Source: Paenibacillus silvestris
Lineage (GTDB): Bacteria > Bacillota > Bacilli > Paenibacillales > NBRC-103111
Assembly: GCF_009882985.1 (NCBI RefSeq)
Contig: NZ_WTUZ01000010.1
Span: 62,352 to 126,351 of the forward strand
Direction of reading: 5' to 3'
DNA length: 64,000 bases
Under the pieces are notes generated by a model, which searched no databases, was not told where the DNA came from, and saw only the letters and a list, made by a program, of their open reading frames with translations. A program made the position numbers and the translations under genes. Positions 8,472 through 14,993 of the stretch are shown here, one piece after another (position 1 is the stretch's first letter; each line of letters opens with the position of its first letter).

Positions 8472-9774
8472 ATCTCATTGATTTGAAGGCATTTCGAAGC
8501 TCCTCCACGAATAGCTTGGGCTGTTCCCATGCCGCGAAGTGGCCACCTTTGTTTAGCTTGTTATAATAGATCAGATTCGGGTATGCTTTCTCCGCCCAGC
8601 TCTTCGGCGCTTGATACAGCTCGTCTGGAAAAGCACTAACAGCAACCGGCAACGTGACACCTTTGACACTAAAAAAGGGATATTTGTTCTCCCAATATAG
8701 ACGTGCTGACGAGATCGGCGTGTTCGTCAACCAATAGAGCGTAATATTGTCAAGAATATCTTCTCGTGATAGACCTTCTTGCTTTCCGTCAAAGGCATTT
8801 GCCATGAGTTCCAAGCTTTTCGCATCATGGTCGAGCATGAAGGCCGCTAAGCCGACAGGCGAATCCGCTAGACCAGTCAATGTCTGAGGACGTGACTCCA
8901 TCATCTGCGAGTAAGCAAGCTGCATGTTGAAAAATGCGAGTTGTTCGCAGGCATGCTTCTCATCACCCGAGAGACCCGGGGGACAACCTTTGCCCATCAT
9001 AATCGATTTTTCAATTTTGGCCGGAACTGCACCTGGCATATTCGTATGAATCCCAATCAATCCCTTTGGCTTCTGTACGCCCATCAAGTCTGCGATCATA
9101 GCACCCCAATCGCCTCCTTGCGCGACATATTGCGTGTACCCCAAACGATTCATTAGCTCACCGTATGCTTTTGCAATTCGGTCTGGCCCCCATCCGGTTG
9201 CAGTCGGTTTGCTTGAGAAACCATAACCAGGCATTGAAGGAATAACGACATCGAACGCGTCCGATGCCTTTCCACCATAGGCCGTAGGGTTCGTAAGCGG
9301 GTCAATAATTTTTAGCATCTCGATGATGGATCCTGGCCAGCCGTGCATAAGAATGATCGGTAAAGCATCTTCATGCTTCGACCGAACGTGAATGAACTGA
9401 ATGTCCTCCCCATCGATATTGGTGGTGAACATCGGTAAGGCATTCAGCTTCTCCTCGAACTTGTACCAGTTATAATCCTTCGCCCAATAGTCCGCAAGTT
9501 TCTTCACCGTCGCCAGTTGTACGCCTTGAGTTTGATCCGAGACCGTCTCTTTGTCTGGCCATCTTGTCGCAAGTATGCGTTTGCGTAAATCAACGAGCTC
9601 ACTTTCTGGAAAATGCACGTGAAACGGACGGATGGCGGTCTTGTCGGCTGTCGTTTCCTGAGGGGCTGCTTCCGCCTTGCCATTAGCTTCTCCAGTAATT
9701 GGGCAGCAAATCGTCAAGCCAACAGTCAGACTTAGCATCATTGCTGAACGAGAGAAAAATAATCTGAGCTTCAT
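8470..9774 (-). CDS. Secreted epoxide hydrolase-like alpha/beta hydrolase
   Basis: An alpha/beta hydrolase with the N-terminal epoxide hydrolase (EHN) module, 434 residues. After an export signal (LFFSRSAMMLSLTVGLTICC), the EHN region begins at FHVHFPESELVDLRKRI. HGWPGS forms the oxyanion hole, QGGDWGA contains the nucleophilic Asp, and KGGHFAAWEQP carries the catalytic His. Family members add water to epoxides, but cytosolic enzymes are commoner, so export is notable. The Cys pair in the signal region could also be a poor lipobox. AAGGAG precedes the ATG at 9772-9774. It appears monocistronic and the natural substrate is unknown. Confidence 0.85.
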   Translation of the reverse strand: MKLRLFFSRSAMMLSLTVGLTICCPITGEANGKAEAAPQETTADKTAIRPFHVHFPESELVDLRKRILATRWPDKETVSDQTQGVQLATVKKLADYWAKDYNWYKFEEKLNALPMFTTNIDGEDIQFIHVRSKHEDALPIILMHGWPGSIIEMLKIIDPLTNPTAYGGKASDAFDVVIPSMPGYGFSSKPTATGWGPDRIAKAYGELMNRLGYTQYVAQGGDWGAMIADLMGVQKPKGLIGIHTNMPGAVPAKIEKSIMMGKGCPPGLSGDEKHACEQLAFFNMQLAYSQMMESRPQTLTGLADSPVGLAAFMLDHDAKSLELMANAFDGKQEGLSREDILDNITLYWLTNTPISSARLYWENKYPFFSVKGVTLPVAVSAFPDELYQAPKSWAEKAYPNLIYYNKLNKGGHFAAWEQPKLFVEELRNAFKSMR

Positions 9775-9911
9775 GAAGTAACGCTCCTTTTTGGAAACCA
9801 ATGTGACGATCTATCATTAAGTTCCATCCGAAACGCAATTCTTATGCGCAGATCGCTCAACAGAATAGAAAGATCTTTTCACATGTATGTAAAAATAAAC
9901 GGCCAGTTAGC

Positions 9912-9950
9912 ACAACGCGGCCACCGATCTAAGCCGGCAGCCGCGTTGTC
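9912..9950 (-). terminator. Hairpin after the DUF4309 lipoprotein gene
   Basis: CAACGCGGC and GCCGCGTTG form a strong GC-rich stem a few bases after the stop codon. The T tract on the minus strand is poor, so termination may be weak. Confidence 0.5.
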
Positions 9951-9954
9951 GTTA

Positions 9955-10650
9955 TTAACCAGCCATGTTGTTGACTAAGTGTTTGGTATCAAAAACAGAG
10001 ATGTGGTCTACTTTTCCGCTTGATTTGGGAATAATGAATTTAAGTTGAAACATATCAGATGCTTTATAAATATAAATCGTATCATCCCCATTAACTTTCG
10101 TATCTACTGGCTTTCCAAGGGCTTGCTCAATCTGAGCTAATGTTATGGTCTGCAGCTTGGGATCATTGGAGCGAATATCAATGATTTGATCACCTTTATT
10201 GAAGCCAATTACGGCATGCTTCTTCGTGTAAGTCGCATATATGCCACTTCCAGCCGCATCTTTACTATCCGCTTTCCCCCATGCCTTCTCCACATCTTGG
10301 AAGAAACTAGTTTCTCCAGCAAATTCTATGCCTGCTACCTTACCTGCCTTCGCTAATTCAAACATATCTTTAATTTGCTTCGTAACGGACGTCGTTGTTT
10401 CCGATGAGACTGGTTTTACATTAACGTTGCTGCTAGGCGTTGAAGCCGGTGTTGATGTCGGCGTTGATGTAGATGTCGGACTTGCGCTAGCTGTAGCTGA
10501 AGGTTCAGCTACTACATTTGGAGTGCTGCTTGCTATTGGAGTAGCTGCGTTCGCTACAGGTTTTTCAGTCGATGTACATGCTGTGAACATAACCATACTC
10601 GCGATTAACATTGGATATACCACTGCTGCTTTTTTCATATTGCTTCTCAT
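9955..10650 (-). CDS. DUF4309 (YjgB-like) lipoprotein
   Basis: A lipoprotein signal (LIASMVMFTAC) ends in a lipobox Cys at about residue 25. A low-complexity Thr/Ser/Pro/Ala linker of about 55 residues follows, and then a domain of about 140 residues matching the DUF4309/YjgB family (FELAKAGKVAGIEF, AWGKADSKDAAG, IYATYTKKHAVIGFNKG, ITLAQIEQALGKP). The function is unknown; related proteins sit on the outer face of the membrane in spore formers. I kept the first ATG (10648-10650, with AGGAG 12 bases upstream), but the ATG at 10636-10638 is possible. A palindrome resembling the nearby TetR operators lies about 120 bp upstream. Confidence 0.82.
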   Translation of the reverse strand: MRSNMKKAAVVYPMLIASMVMFTACTSTEKPVANAATPIASSTPNVVAEPSATASASPTSTSTPTSTPASTPSSNVNVKPVSSETTTSVTKQIKDMFELAKAGKVAGIEFAGETSFFQDVEKAWGKADSKDAAGSGIYATYTKKHAVIGFNKGDQIIDIRSNDPKLQTITLAQIEQALGKPVDTKVNGDDTIYIYKASDMFQLKFIIPKSSGKVDHISVFDTKHLVNNMAG

Positions 10651-10770
10651 AATATGTCTTCTCTCCTATGTGTTTGAGTGATTTCAATATATAAACGAAA
10701 TAAAGTTAACTTTTGTTGCAGACCTCTTGTCTCCTTCCAAAGAAATAATAGCATGTCAAAAACAATCTTT

Positions 10771-10788
10771 CAAGAATGATCGTTCTTG
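10771..10788. promoter_or_regulatory. TetR-type palindrome upstream of the DUF4309 gene
   Basis: CAAGAATGATCGTTCTTG is an 18-bp dyad whose core GAATGATCGTTC differs by one base from the GAACGATCGTTC core in front of the ohr operon at 13.56 kb. It lies about 120 bp upstream of the lipoprotein start and may add that gene to the regulon of the TetR protein at 13.65 kb. Confidence 0.45.
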
Positions 10789-10819
10789 TAACATATTGAA
10801 CATTTAGTAGACCCTCTTT

Positions 10820-11080
10820 AGATGAGCGGGAAAAGCTACCGCTAAATCGCCCAAAAACGTAGCTACAGGTATGAGTAAATGGAATTTCTCCAGTTAATGC
10901 GGTCAATAAAGCTATGAAACAGGATGAAGGAAGTAATTAACGGTACTTTTTCCAGTTATTGGACGTGTCTATGAAGAACTGCTTGATATACAGGGAGTTT
11001 TTCCCGCTATTTGATTCGACTCCATAAATAAAGAGGCTATCCCTAATCATCCAATGATCAAGGACAGCCTCTTCTCTACT
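10820..11080 (-). repeat. Composite intergenic repeat, copy A
   Basis: This gene-free stretch has two parts. A terminator-like hairpin, AAGAGGCTATCC (11031-11042) with GGACAGCCTCTT (11062-11073), encloses an inner hairpin ATCAT-CCA-ATGAT (11046-11058) and follows the small membrane gene. Beyond it lie four imperfect palindromes at about 10825-10845, 10877-10898, 10935-10960 and 10990-11014, built on a TGGA/TCCAGTTA theme. About 50 bp around the third one (10914-10962) align with copy B (20321-20371). A 66-codon minus-strand frame at 10706-10906 overlaps the repeat and is not considered a gene. Confidence 0.7.
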
Positions 11081-11101
11081 AAGTATGAAACTGCTAGCGC
11101 T

Positions 11102-11389
11102 TCAGAAAAAGGCGGATATCGCCCAAGCGCAAGCGCCCACGACCGCGACACATAGCCAAAAAATGCCGTATGTCTTCCTAAAGGAACGATCAGCAAAAGC
11201 CCTTCGCAACAGAAACTCGTTCACAATGATAAGGATGATTCCAATAAGTGAATACTTTCCCCAAAGAACAAGCAGTCTAATCGCTGGCTCGCCGGTATCG
11301 TTGAATAGAAAAGATATGCCTAGAAGAAGTAACGAGGCGAGCGTTGCAAGCACTAATATCGTGCGAGTAAAAAATGCGAGTAGTTTCAT
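11102..11389 (-). CDS. Small membrane protein, three predicted segments
   Basis: A 95-residue protein with three hydrophobic stretches: LLAFFTRTILVLATLASLLL, VLWGKYSLIGIILIIVNEFL and IFWLCVAVVGACAWAISAFF, separated by short charged loops. GGAGG five bases before the ATG at 11387-11389 supports this start. I do not recognise the family. It is a single gene ended by the hairpin of repeat copy A. Confidence 0.7.
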   Translation of the reverse strand: MKLLAFFTRTILVLATLASLLLLGISFLFNDTGEPAIRLLVLWGKYSLIGIILIIVNEFLLRRAFADRSFRKTYGIFWLCVAVVGACAWAISAFF

Positions 11390-11463
11390 GTTTGCCTCCA
11401 AAAACAAGATGTCACAACTTATTTAAACTTCCTTAATGTTTTTAAAACAACATTACTTACTTC

Positions 11464-11988
11464 TTATTTCGTATCGGAAATTGAAGATTTGGCTATTTGA
11501 ATCACATCCGTGATGAATGGATTTTTGGCATTCGTATATGCAGTCCTATCATTACGATACTGCTCTGCAAGAATTTGCTTCAAGTCATTGTATTGCTTTA
11601 AGACGTCTGGATGAGTCCTTAAATAATCTCTAAATAACAGTTGGTTTTTCCATTCTTCACTTCCATAATTGTATACATGCAGATGATGTGTTCCTGCCTT
11701 CCGTGGACCTTTTCTAAAAAATCTTCGATTAGGGAATTCTTTGTGATACACATGTTCAAAGCCTATTTGGGCTAAAGGTTCAATAAATTCCTCTACTTCT
11801 GTTAATTCATTCACTCCGACCATGAAATCAATCACCGGTTTGGCGCCCAAGCCTTGAACAGAGGTGCTCCCTATGTGTTCTATAGCGATCGCTTTTTGGT
11901 GAAATATTTCCTTGATTTTTCTTTCTTCCTGTATGTATTCAAAAGGCCAATTTTCGTTATAGTGTTCAATAACCACTGGTTTTTCCAT
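11464..11988 (-). CDS. GrpB family protein (UPF0157)
   Basis: A 174-residue protein of the GrpB family, a nucleotidyltransferase-fold group. The hallmark EHIGSTSVQGLGAKPVIDFMVGV holds the G-S-T-S segment and the acidic residues that would bind metal, with HLHVYNYGSEEW downstream. Some relatives are fused to dephospho-CoA kinase, but this one is free-standing and its reaction is unknown. GGAGG lies before the ATG at 11986-11988. It is a single gene. Confidence 0.85.
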   Translation of the reverse strand: MEKPVVIEHYNENWPFEYIQEERKIKEIFHQKAIAIEHIGSTSVQGLGAKPVIDFMVGVNELTEVEEFIEPLAQIGFEHVYHKEFPNRRFFRKGPRKAGTHHLHVYNYGSEEWKNQLLFRDYLRTHPDVLKQYNDLKQILAEQYRNDRTAYTNAKNPFITDVIQIAKSSISDTK

Positions 11989-12059
11989 ACATTCCTCCTG
12001 ATTATTTATACACTTATTTTAGCATGCTATTCAAGAAAAACCTCCCTTGGTTAAGTTGA

Positions 12060-12096
12060 TAAAAAAAACCGCCATACAGGCGGTTTTTTTTTTAGG
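12060..12096. terminator. Bidirectional terminator between grpB-like gene and msrB
   Basis: ACCGCC and GGCGGT form a short GC stem with a run of A on one side and a run of ten T on the other, so it can work in both directions. On the minus strand it serves msrB. Confidence 0.85.
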
Positions 12097-12119
12097 GGTA
12101 TTTGTATGTCACCTGACAT

Positions 12120-12572
12120 CTATTCTCTAAATAAGGCGGTATACTTGCCATATCCTCTTTTTTCAAGATCAGCTTTCGGAATAAACTCCATGGCTGCTGA
12201 ATTCATACAGAATCGTAATCCCTCTGGACCCGGTCCATCTTTGAAGACATCACCTAAGAAGGAGTCGGCGTCCCGACTTCTGGCTTCATAACCAAAAGAG
12301 AAGAATTTGCTTTTTAGCACAACGCAGCTTTGATCTAAAGGCTTGGTAAAGCTTGGCCAGCCTGTACCTGCCTCATACTTGTCCTTCGAACTGAACAAGG
12401 GCTCACCCGAAACAATATCTACATAGATGCCCTCTTTGCTATTATCCCAATATTCGTTGTTAAATGGCCTCTCGTCCGCGCCATGCTGGGTTACGTCGTA
12501 CTGAAGTTTGGTTAAAGACTTCAACCGTTCCTTCTTGTTAAAATCGACGCTGGTACTTTGATTTGCATTCAT
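12120..12572 (-). CDS. msrB: Peptide-methionine (R)-S-oxide reductase
   Basis: Reduces the R epimer of methionine sulfoxide in oxidised proteins. EAGTGWPSFTKPL, the substrate site, and RFCMNSAAMEF, with the catalytic Cys near residue 123, are clear. The zinc-binding CxxC pairs of many MsrB proteins are not evident. I prefer the ATG at 12570-12572; a GTG two codons earlier (12578) is possible and neither has a strong ribosome binding site. It follows the second ohr gene by about a dozen bases, so it is the last gene of an oxidative-stress operon with the two ohr copies. Confidence 0.92.
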   Translation of the reverse strand: MNANQSTSVDFNKKERLKSLTKLQYDVTQHGADERPFNNEYWDNSKEGIYVDIVSGEPLFSSKDKYEAGTGWPSFTKPLDQSCVVLKSKFFSFGYEARSRDADSFLGDVFKDGPGPEGLRFCMNSAAMEFIPKADLEKRGYGKYTALFRE

Positions 12573-12584
12573 TTTCACTTCTGC

Positions 12585-13013
12585 TTAACCAACTACATTG
12601 GTTATGACTTCAATATTCCCATGAGTTGCTTTCGCATAAGGGCAAACCAGATGAGCTTCCGCGACGATTTCTTCAGCCACACTAGTTTCTATACCTTTAA
12701 TCGTGATATCCATACTCACAGCTAATACATAGCCATCATCTGCATCCTTGCCAAGTGTAACGTTAGAATCGATGGATATACCTTCTGTTTTAATATTCTT
12801 TTTTCTAAGAATAGTCCCCATTGCGCCTTCAAAACATGCCGCAAATCCTGCAGCAAACAGTTGCTCTGGGTTTGTTCCAGCCCCATTACCCCCTAGCTCC
12901 TTCGGATATCTCAAGTCCAAGTTCAGATTACCATCTGTAGATACCGCTTTACCGTCTCTTCCACCTTGAACATTTACCGTAGCTGTATACAATTTCTTCT
13001 CCACTTTTACCAT
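12585..13013 (-). CDS. ohr: Organic hydroperoxide resistance protein, Ohr/OsmC family (copy 1)
   Basis: A thiol peroxidase of 142 residues. The active Cys pair lies in GFAACFEGAMG (about 60) and HLVCPYAKAT (about 124), and PEQLFAAG is typical of Ohr. It detoxifies organic peroxides using a dithiol reductant. The ATG at 13011-13013 has AGGAG ten bases upstream and gives the same N-terminus as the neighbouring copy; the TTG at 13019 is too close to the site. About 91 percent of residues are identical to the upstream copy, which indicates tandem duplication. Confidence 0.9.
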   Translation of the reverse strand: MVKVEKKLYTATVNVQGGRDGKAVSTDGNLNLDLRYPKELGGNGAGTNPEQLFAAGFAACFEGAMGTILRKKNIKTEGISIDSNVTLGKDADDGYVLAVSMDITIKGIETSVAEEIVAEAHLVCPYAKATHGNIEVITNVVG

Positions 13014-13068
13014 TTTCAAAACACTCCTTTTATAATAATTGGATTATTTTATACGCTTGTTTCGTTTC

Positions 13069-13497
13069 TTACCCAACGACGTTCGTTACGACTTCAATAT
13101 TGCCTTGAGTTGCTTTGGCATAAGGGCAAACCAAGTGGGCTTCTGCGACGATTTCTTCAGCCACACTTGTTTCTACGCCTTTTATCGTGATGTCCATATG
13201 GATTGCTAACACGTAACCATCATCTGCGTCTTTGCCAAGCGTAACGCTAGAATTAATGGCTATGCCTTCTGTTTTCATATTCTTTTTTCTAAGAATAGTC
13301 CCCATCGCGCCTTCAAAACATGCGGCAAATCCTGCAGCAAACAGTTGCTCTGGATTTGCTCCAGCTCCGTTACCCCCTAGTTCCTTCGGATATCTCAAGT
13401 CCAAGTTCAGATTGCCATCTGTGGAAACCACTTTGCCATCTCTTCCACCTTGAACATTTACCGTAGCTGTATACAATTTCTTCTCCATTTTTATCAT
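13069..13497 (-). CDS. ohr: Organic hydroperoxide resistance protein, Ohr/OsmC family (copy 2)
   Basis: The first gene of the operon and a near-twin of the next: 142 residues, the same two reactive Cys motifs (GFAACFEGAMG and HLVCPYAKAT), and about 13 substitutions, several in KKNMKTEGIAINSSVTLG. The ATG at 13495-13497 follows a GAGGAGAG site. A perfect palindrome about 60 bp upstream, of the type also found around the neighbouring tetR gene, suggests repression by TetR, unlike the MarR-type OhrR that usually controls ohr genes. Confidence 0.9.
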   Translation of the reverse strand: MIKMEKKLYTATVNVQGGRDGKVVSTDGNLNLDLRYPKELGGNGAGANPEQLFAAGFAACFEGAMGTILRKKNMKTEGIAINSSVTLGKDADDGYVLAIHMDITIKGVETSVAEEIVAEAHLVCPYAKATQGNIEVVTNVVG

Positions 13498-13556
13498 ATC
13501 CTGATCTCTCCTCTTAATACTGATTTTTTTATATGAAGGCCTGATAGGCCGAAATA

Positions 13557-13580
13557 ATTTTTGAACGATCGTTCAAAAAT
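13557..13580. promoter_or_regulatory. Perfect 24-bp palindrome, TetR operator of the ohr operon
   Basis: A perfectly symmetrical 24-bp sequence centred between 13568 and 13569, with core TTGAACGATCGTTCAA and A/T flanks. It lies about 60 bp before the first ohr start. Versions with few changes occur before tetR and before the DUF4309 lipoprotein gene. A small GGCC-TGATA-GGCC hairpin (13538-13550) lies between it and the ohr ribosome binding site. Confidence 0.7.
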
Positions 13581-13651
13581 AAGTATAAAATAACAATTAT
13601 CAGAATCATGTCGCTACTTCCAAACAGCTTCGTTAATTGAATCACACTGTT

Positions 13652-14239
13652 TTAGTCTAGTACCGACAGATTCATATTGATAATATGTTCAAATTTATCT
13701 TTTTCACTTAGAGCCTTAACCAATACACGAAGTCCTACTAATGTGTTATTAAAATAGTAAGACAAAAATTCTGCGCTCAGCGTCTTGGAAATTTCTCCCG
13801 ATTGTTGGCCTTCCTCAATAATCTCACGAAGAAACTGTTCGAAATTGGCCCAGCCCAAAAGAACTAAATCCTTTGATATAGGATCCTGTTTTGCCAACTC
13901 AGTCGCGGTATTCACCATGAAACAACCATCAGGTATGCCAGATTCTGGTTGGACAATCATTTCAAGTATGAATCGAATTGCTTCCTTGGCAGAATTGGTA
14001 TCAGCCATACGCCGCATAACCGGGCGCTTAACCACTTGGTCAAACATGTCAATATATTTCTTCAGAGCTCTGATGTATAGGGAGTGCTTGTCTCCAAAAG
14101 TATCGTACAAGCTTCCTTTGTGAATTCCCATGCAGGTAACCAAATCTTGCATAGATGTCTTCTCATAACCTTGTTCCCAGAATAACAGCATTGCTTTGAG
14201 CAAAACAGCATCTTCATCAAATTCTTTTGTCCTTGCCAT
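13652..14239 (-). CDS. TetR-family repressor of the ohr-msrB operon
   Basis: A 195-residue TetR protein. The DNA-binding region is at about residues 8-55 (DAVLLKAMLLFWEQGYEKTS, then MGIHKGSLYDTFGDKHSLY), followed by an all-helical ligand domain. Start, length and the TetR_C-like ending (LAKQDPISKDLVLLGWANFE) resemble regulators of the NemR/ComR branch, some of which sense electrophiles through cysteines; one Cys sits in the recognition region (LVTCMGIHKG) and one in DGCFMVNTATE. It lies upstream of ohr in the same direction. Two operator-like sequences precede it, suggesting autoregulation. Confidence 0.88.
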   Translation of the reverse strand: MARTKEFDEDAVLLKAMLLFWEQGYEKTSMQDLVTCMGIHKGSLYDTFGDKHSLYIRALKKYIDMFDQVVKRPVMRRMADTNSAKEAIRFILEMIVQPESGIPDGCFMVNTATELAKQDPISKDLVLLGWANFEQFLREIIEEGQQSGEISKTLSAEFLSYYFNNTLVGLRVLVKALSEKDKFEHIINMNLSVLD

Positions 14240-14278
14240 ATCGTTGTGCCCTCCTTTCTTAACAACAATTTACTACAT

Positions 14279-14322
14279 AAAGAACGATCGGTCAAGAAAT
14301 ATTTTTGAACGAACGTTCTTTT
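14279..14322. promoter_or_regulatory. Two TetR operator-like palindromes before tetR
   Basis: GAACGATCGGTC (14282-14293) and GAACGAACGTTC (14307-14318) each differ by about one base from the perfect GAACGATCGTTC core at 13557-13580. They are about 26 bp apart centre to centre and lie about 45-80 bp upstream of the tetR start, consistent with autorepression by two dimers. Confidence 0.6.
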
Positions 14323-14378
14323 ATGGTTTTCTGTTCTATCGTGTATAGGTTTTATTCGTTTTGGGATACTACATCACA

Positions 14379-14804
14379 CTAGCAATCCTTAAGTGGAATT
14401 GAAAATTCAATGTAAAATGGATGAAGCTCTTCATTCAAACAAAGCTCTATTCTTTGCTTGAAATTCCCCCAACTTACCATCTCTAATGCTGTTTTAATTG
14501 GAAAAAAGCCTACTTCTAATGACTCAGAGGTCGTTGTTAATTCTCCTCCGATAGGTCTGCCCAAGAATAAAGTGTTACAAATGCTAGCACTTACATTTTG
14601 AAAAACACCACAAAACTTTGTTATTTCAATATCAATTCCGCTCTCTTCTTTTGTTTCCCTGATCGCGGCATGACTCAATGATTCACCTTCTTCAACTTGC
14701 CCTCCTGGCATTTCCCAACCTCGCTTAGGTCCTTTTATCAATAAAATTTCGTTATGCTCATTAACTACAATTGTTGCTGCGGATACAATATGTTTTGGAA
14801 CCAT
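14379..14804 (-). CDS. NUDIX hydrolase
   Basis: A 141-residue NUDIX protein. The Nudix box GGQVEEGESLSHAAIRETKE-ES-GI carries the metal-binding REtkEE core. KGPKRGWEMPGG before it is typical of MutT/ADP-ribose-type members that hydrolyse nucleoside diphosphate derivatives; the substrate cannot be predicted. GGAGG lies before the ATG at 14802-14804, so the upstream TTG is not the start. It is a single gene. Confidence 0.88.
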   Translation of the reverse strand: MVPKHIVSAATIVVNEHNEILLIKGPKRGWEMPGGQVEEGESLSHAAIRETKEESGIDIEITKFCGVFQNVSASICNTLFLGRPIGGELTTTSESLEVGFFPIKTALEMVSWGNFKQRIELCLNEELHPFYIEFSIPLKDC

Positions 14805-14911
14805 GTTATCGTCCTCCAACTCTTATAGAAAATATGAATTTACCATTTAATGTATACTAAAATGAACAAGAAGACAATCGCAATCGCTTCTATCGACATG
14901 TCTGGAGTAAC

Positions 14912-14955
14912 GCAAAAATAGCAAAACAGAAATTAATCTACTTTGCTATTTTTAT
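14912..14955 (-). terminator. Terminator of the collagen-like gene
   Basis: AAAAATAGCAAA (14914-14925) and TTTGCTATTTTT (14942-14953) form a perfect 12-bp stem. It lies about 40 bp beyond the stop of the collagen-like gene and could act in both directions. Confidence 0.75.
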
Positions 14956-14993
14956 GTTCGTTCCAAATATGGCCGTAGCTCCATACCCACCTC

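Noticed and set aside
10706-10906. 66-codon minus-strand frame
   Set aside because: It overlaps repeat copy A, has no ribosome binding site and its product looks like translated palindromes.
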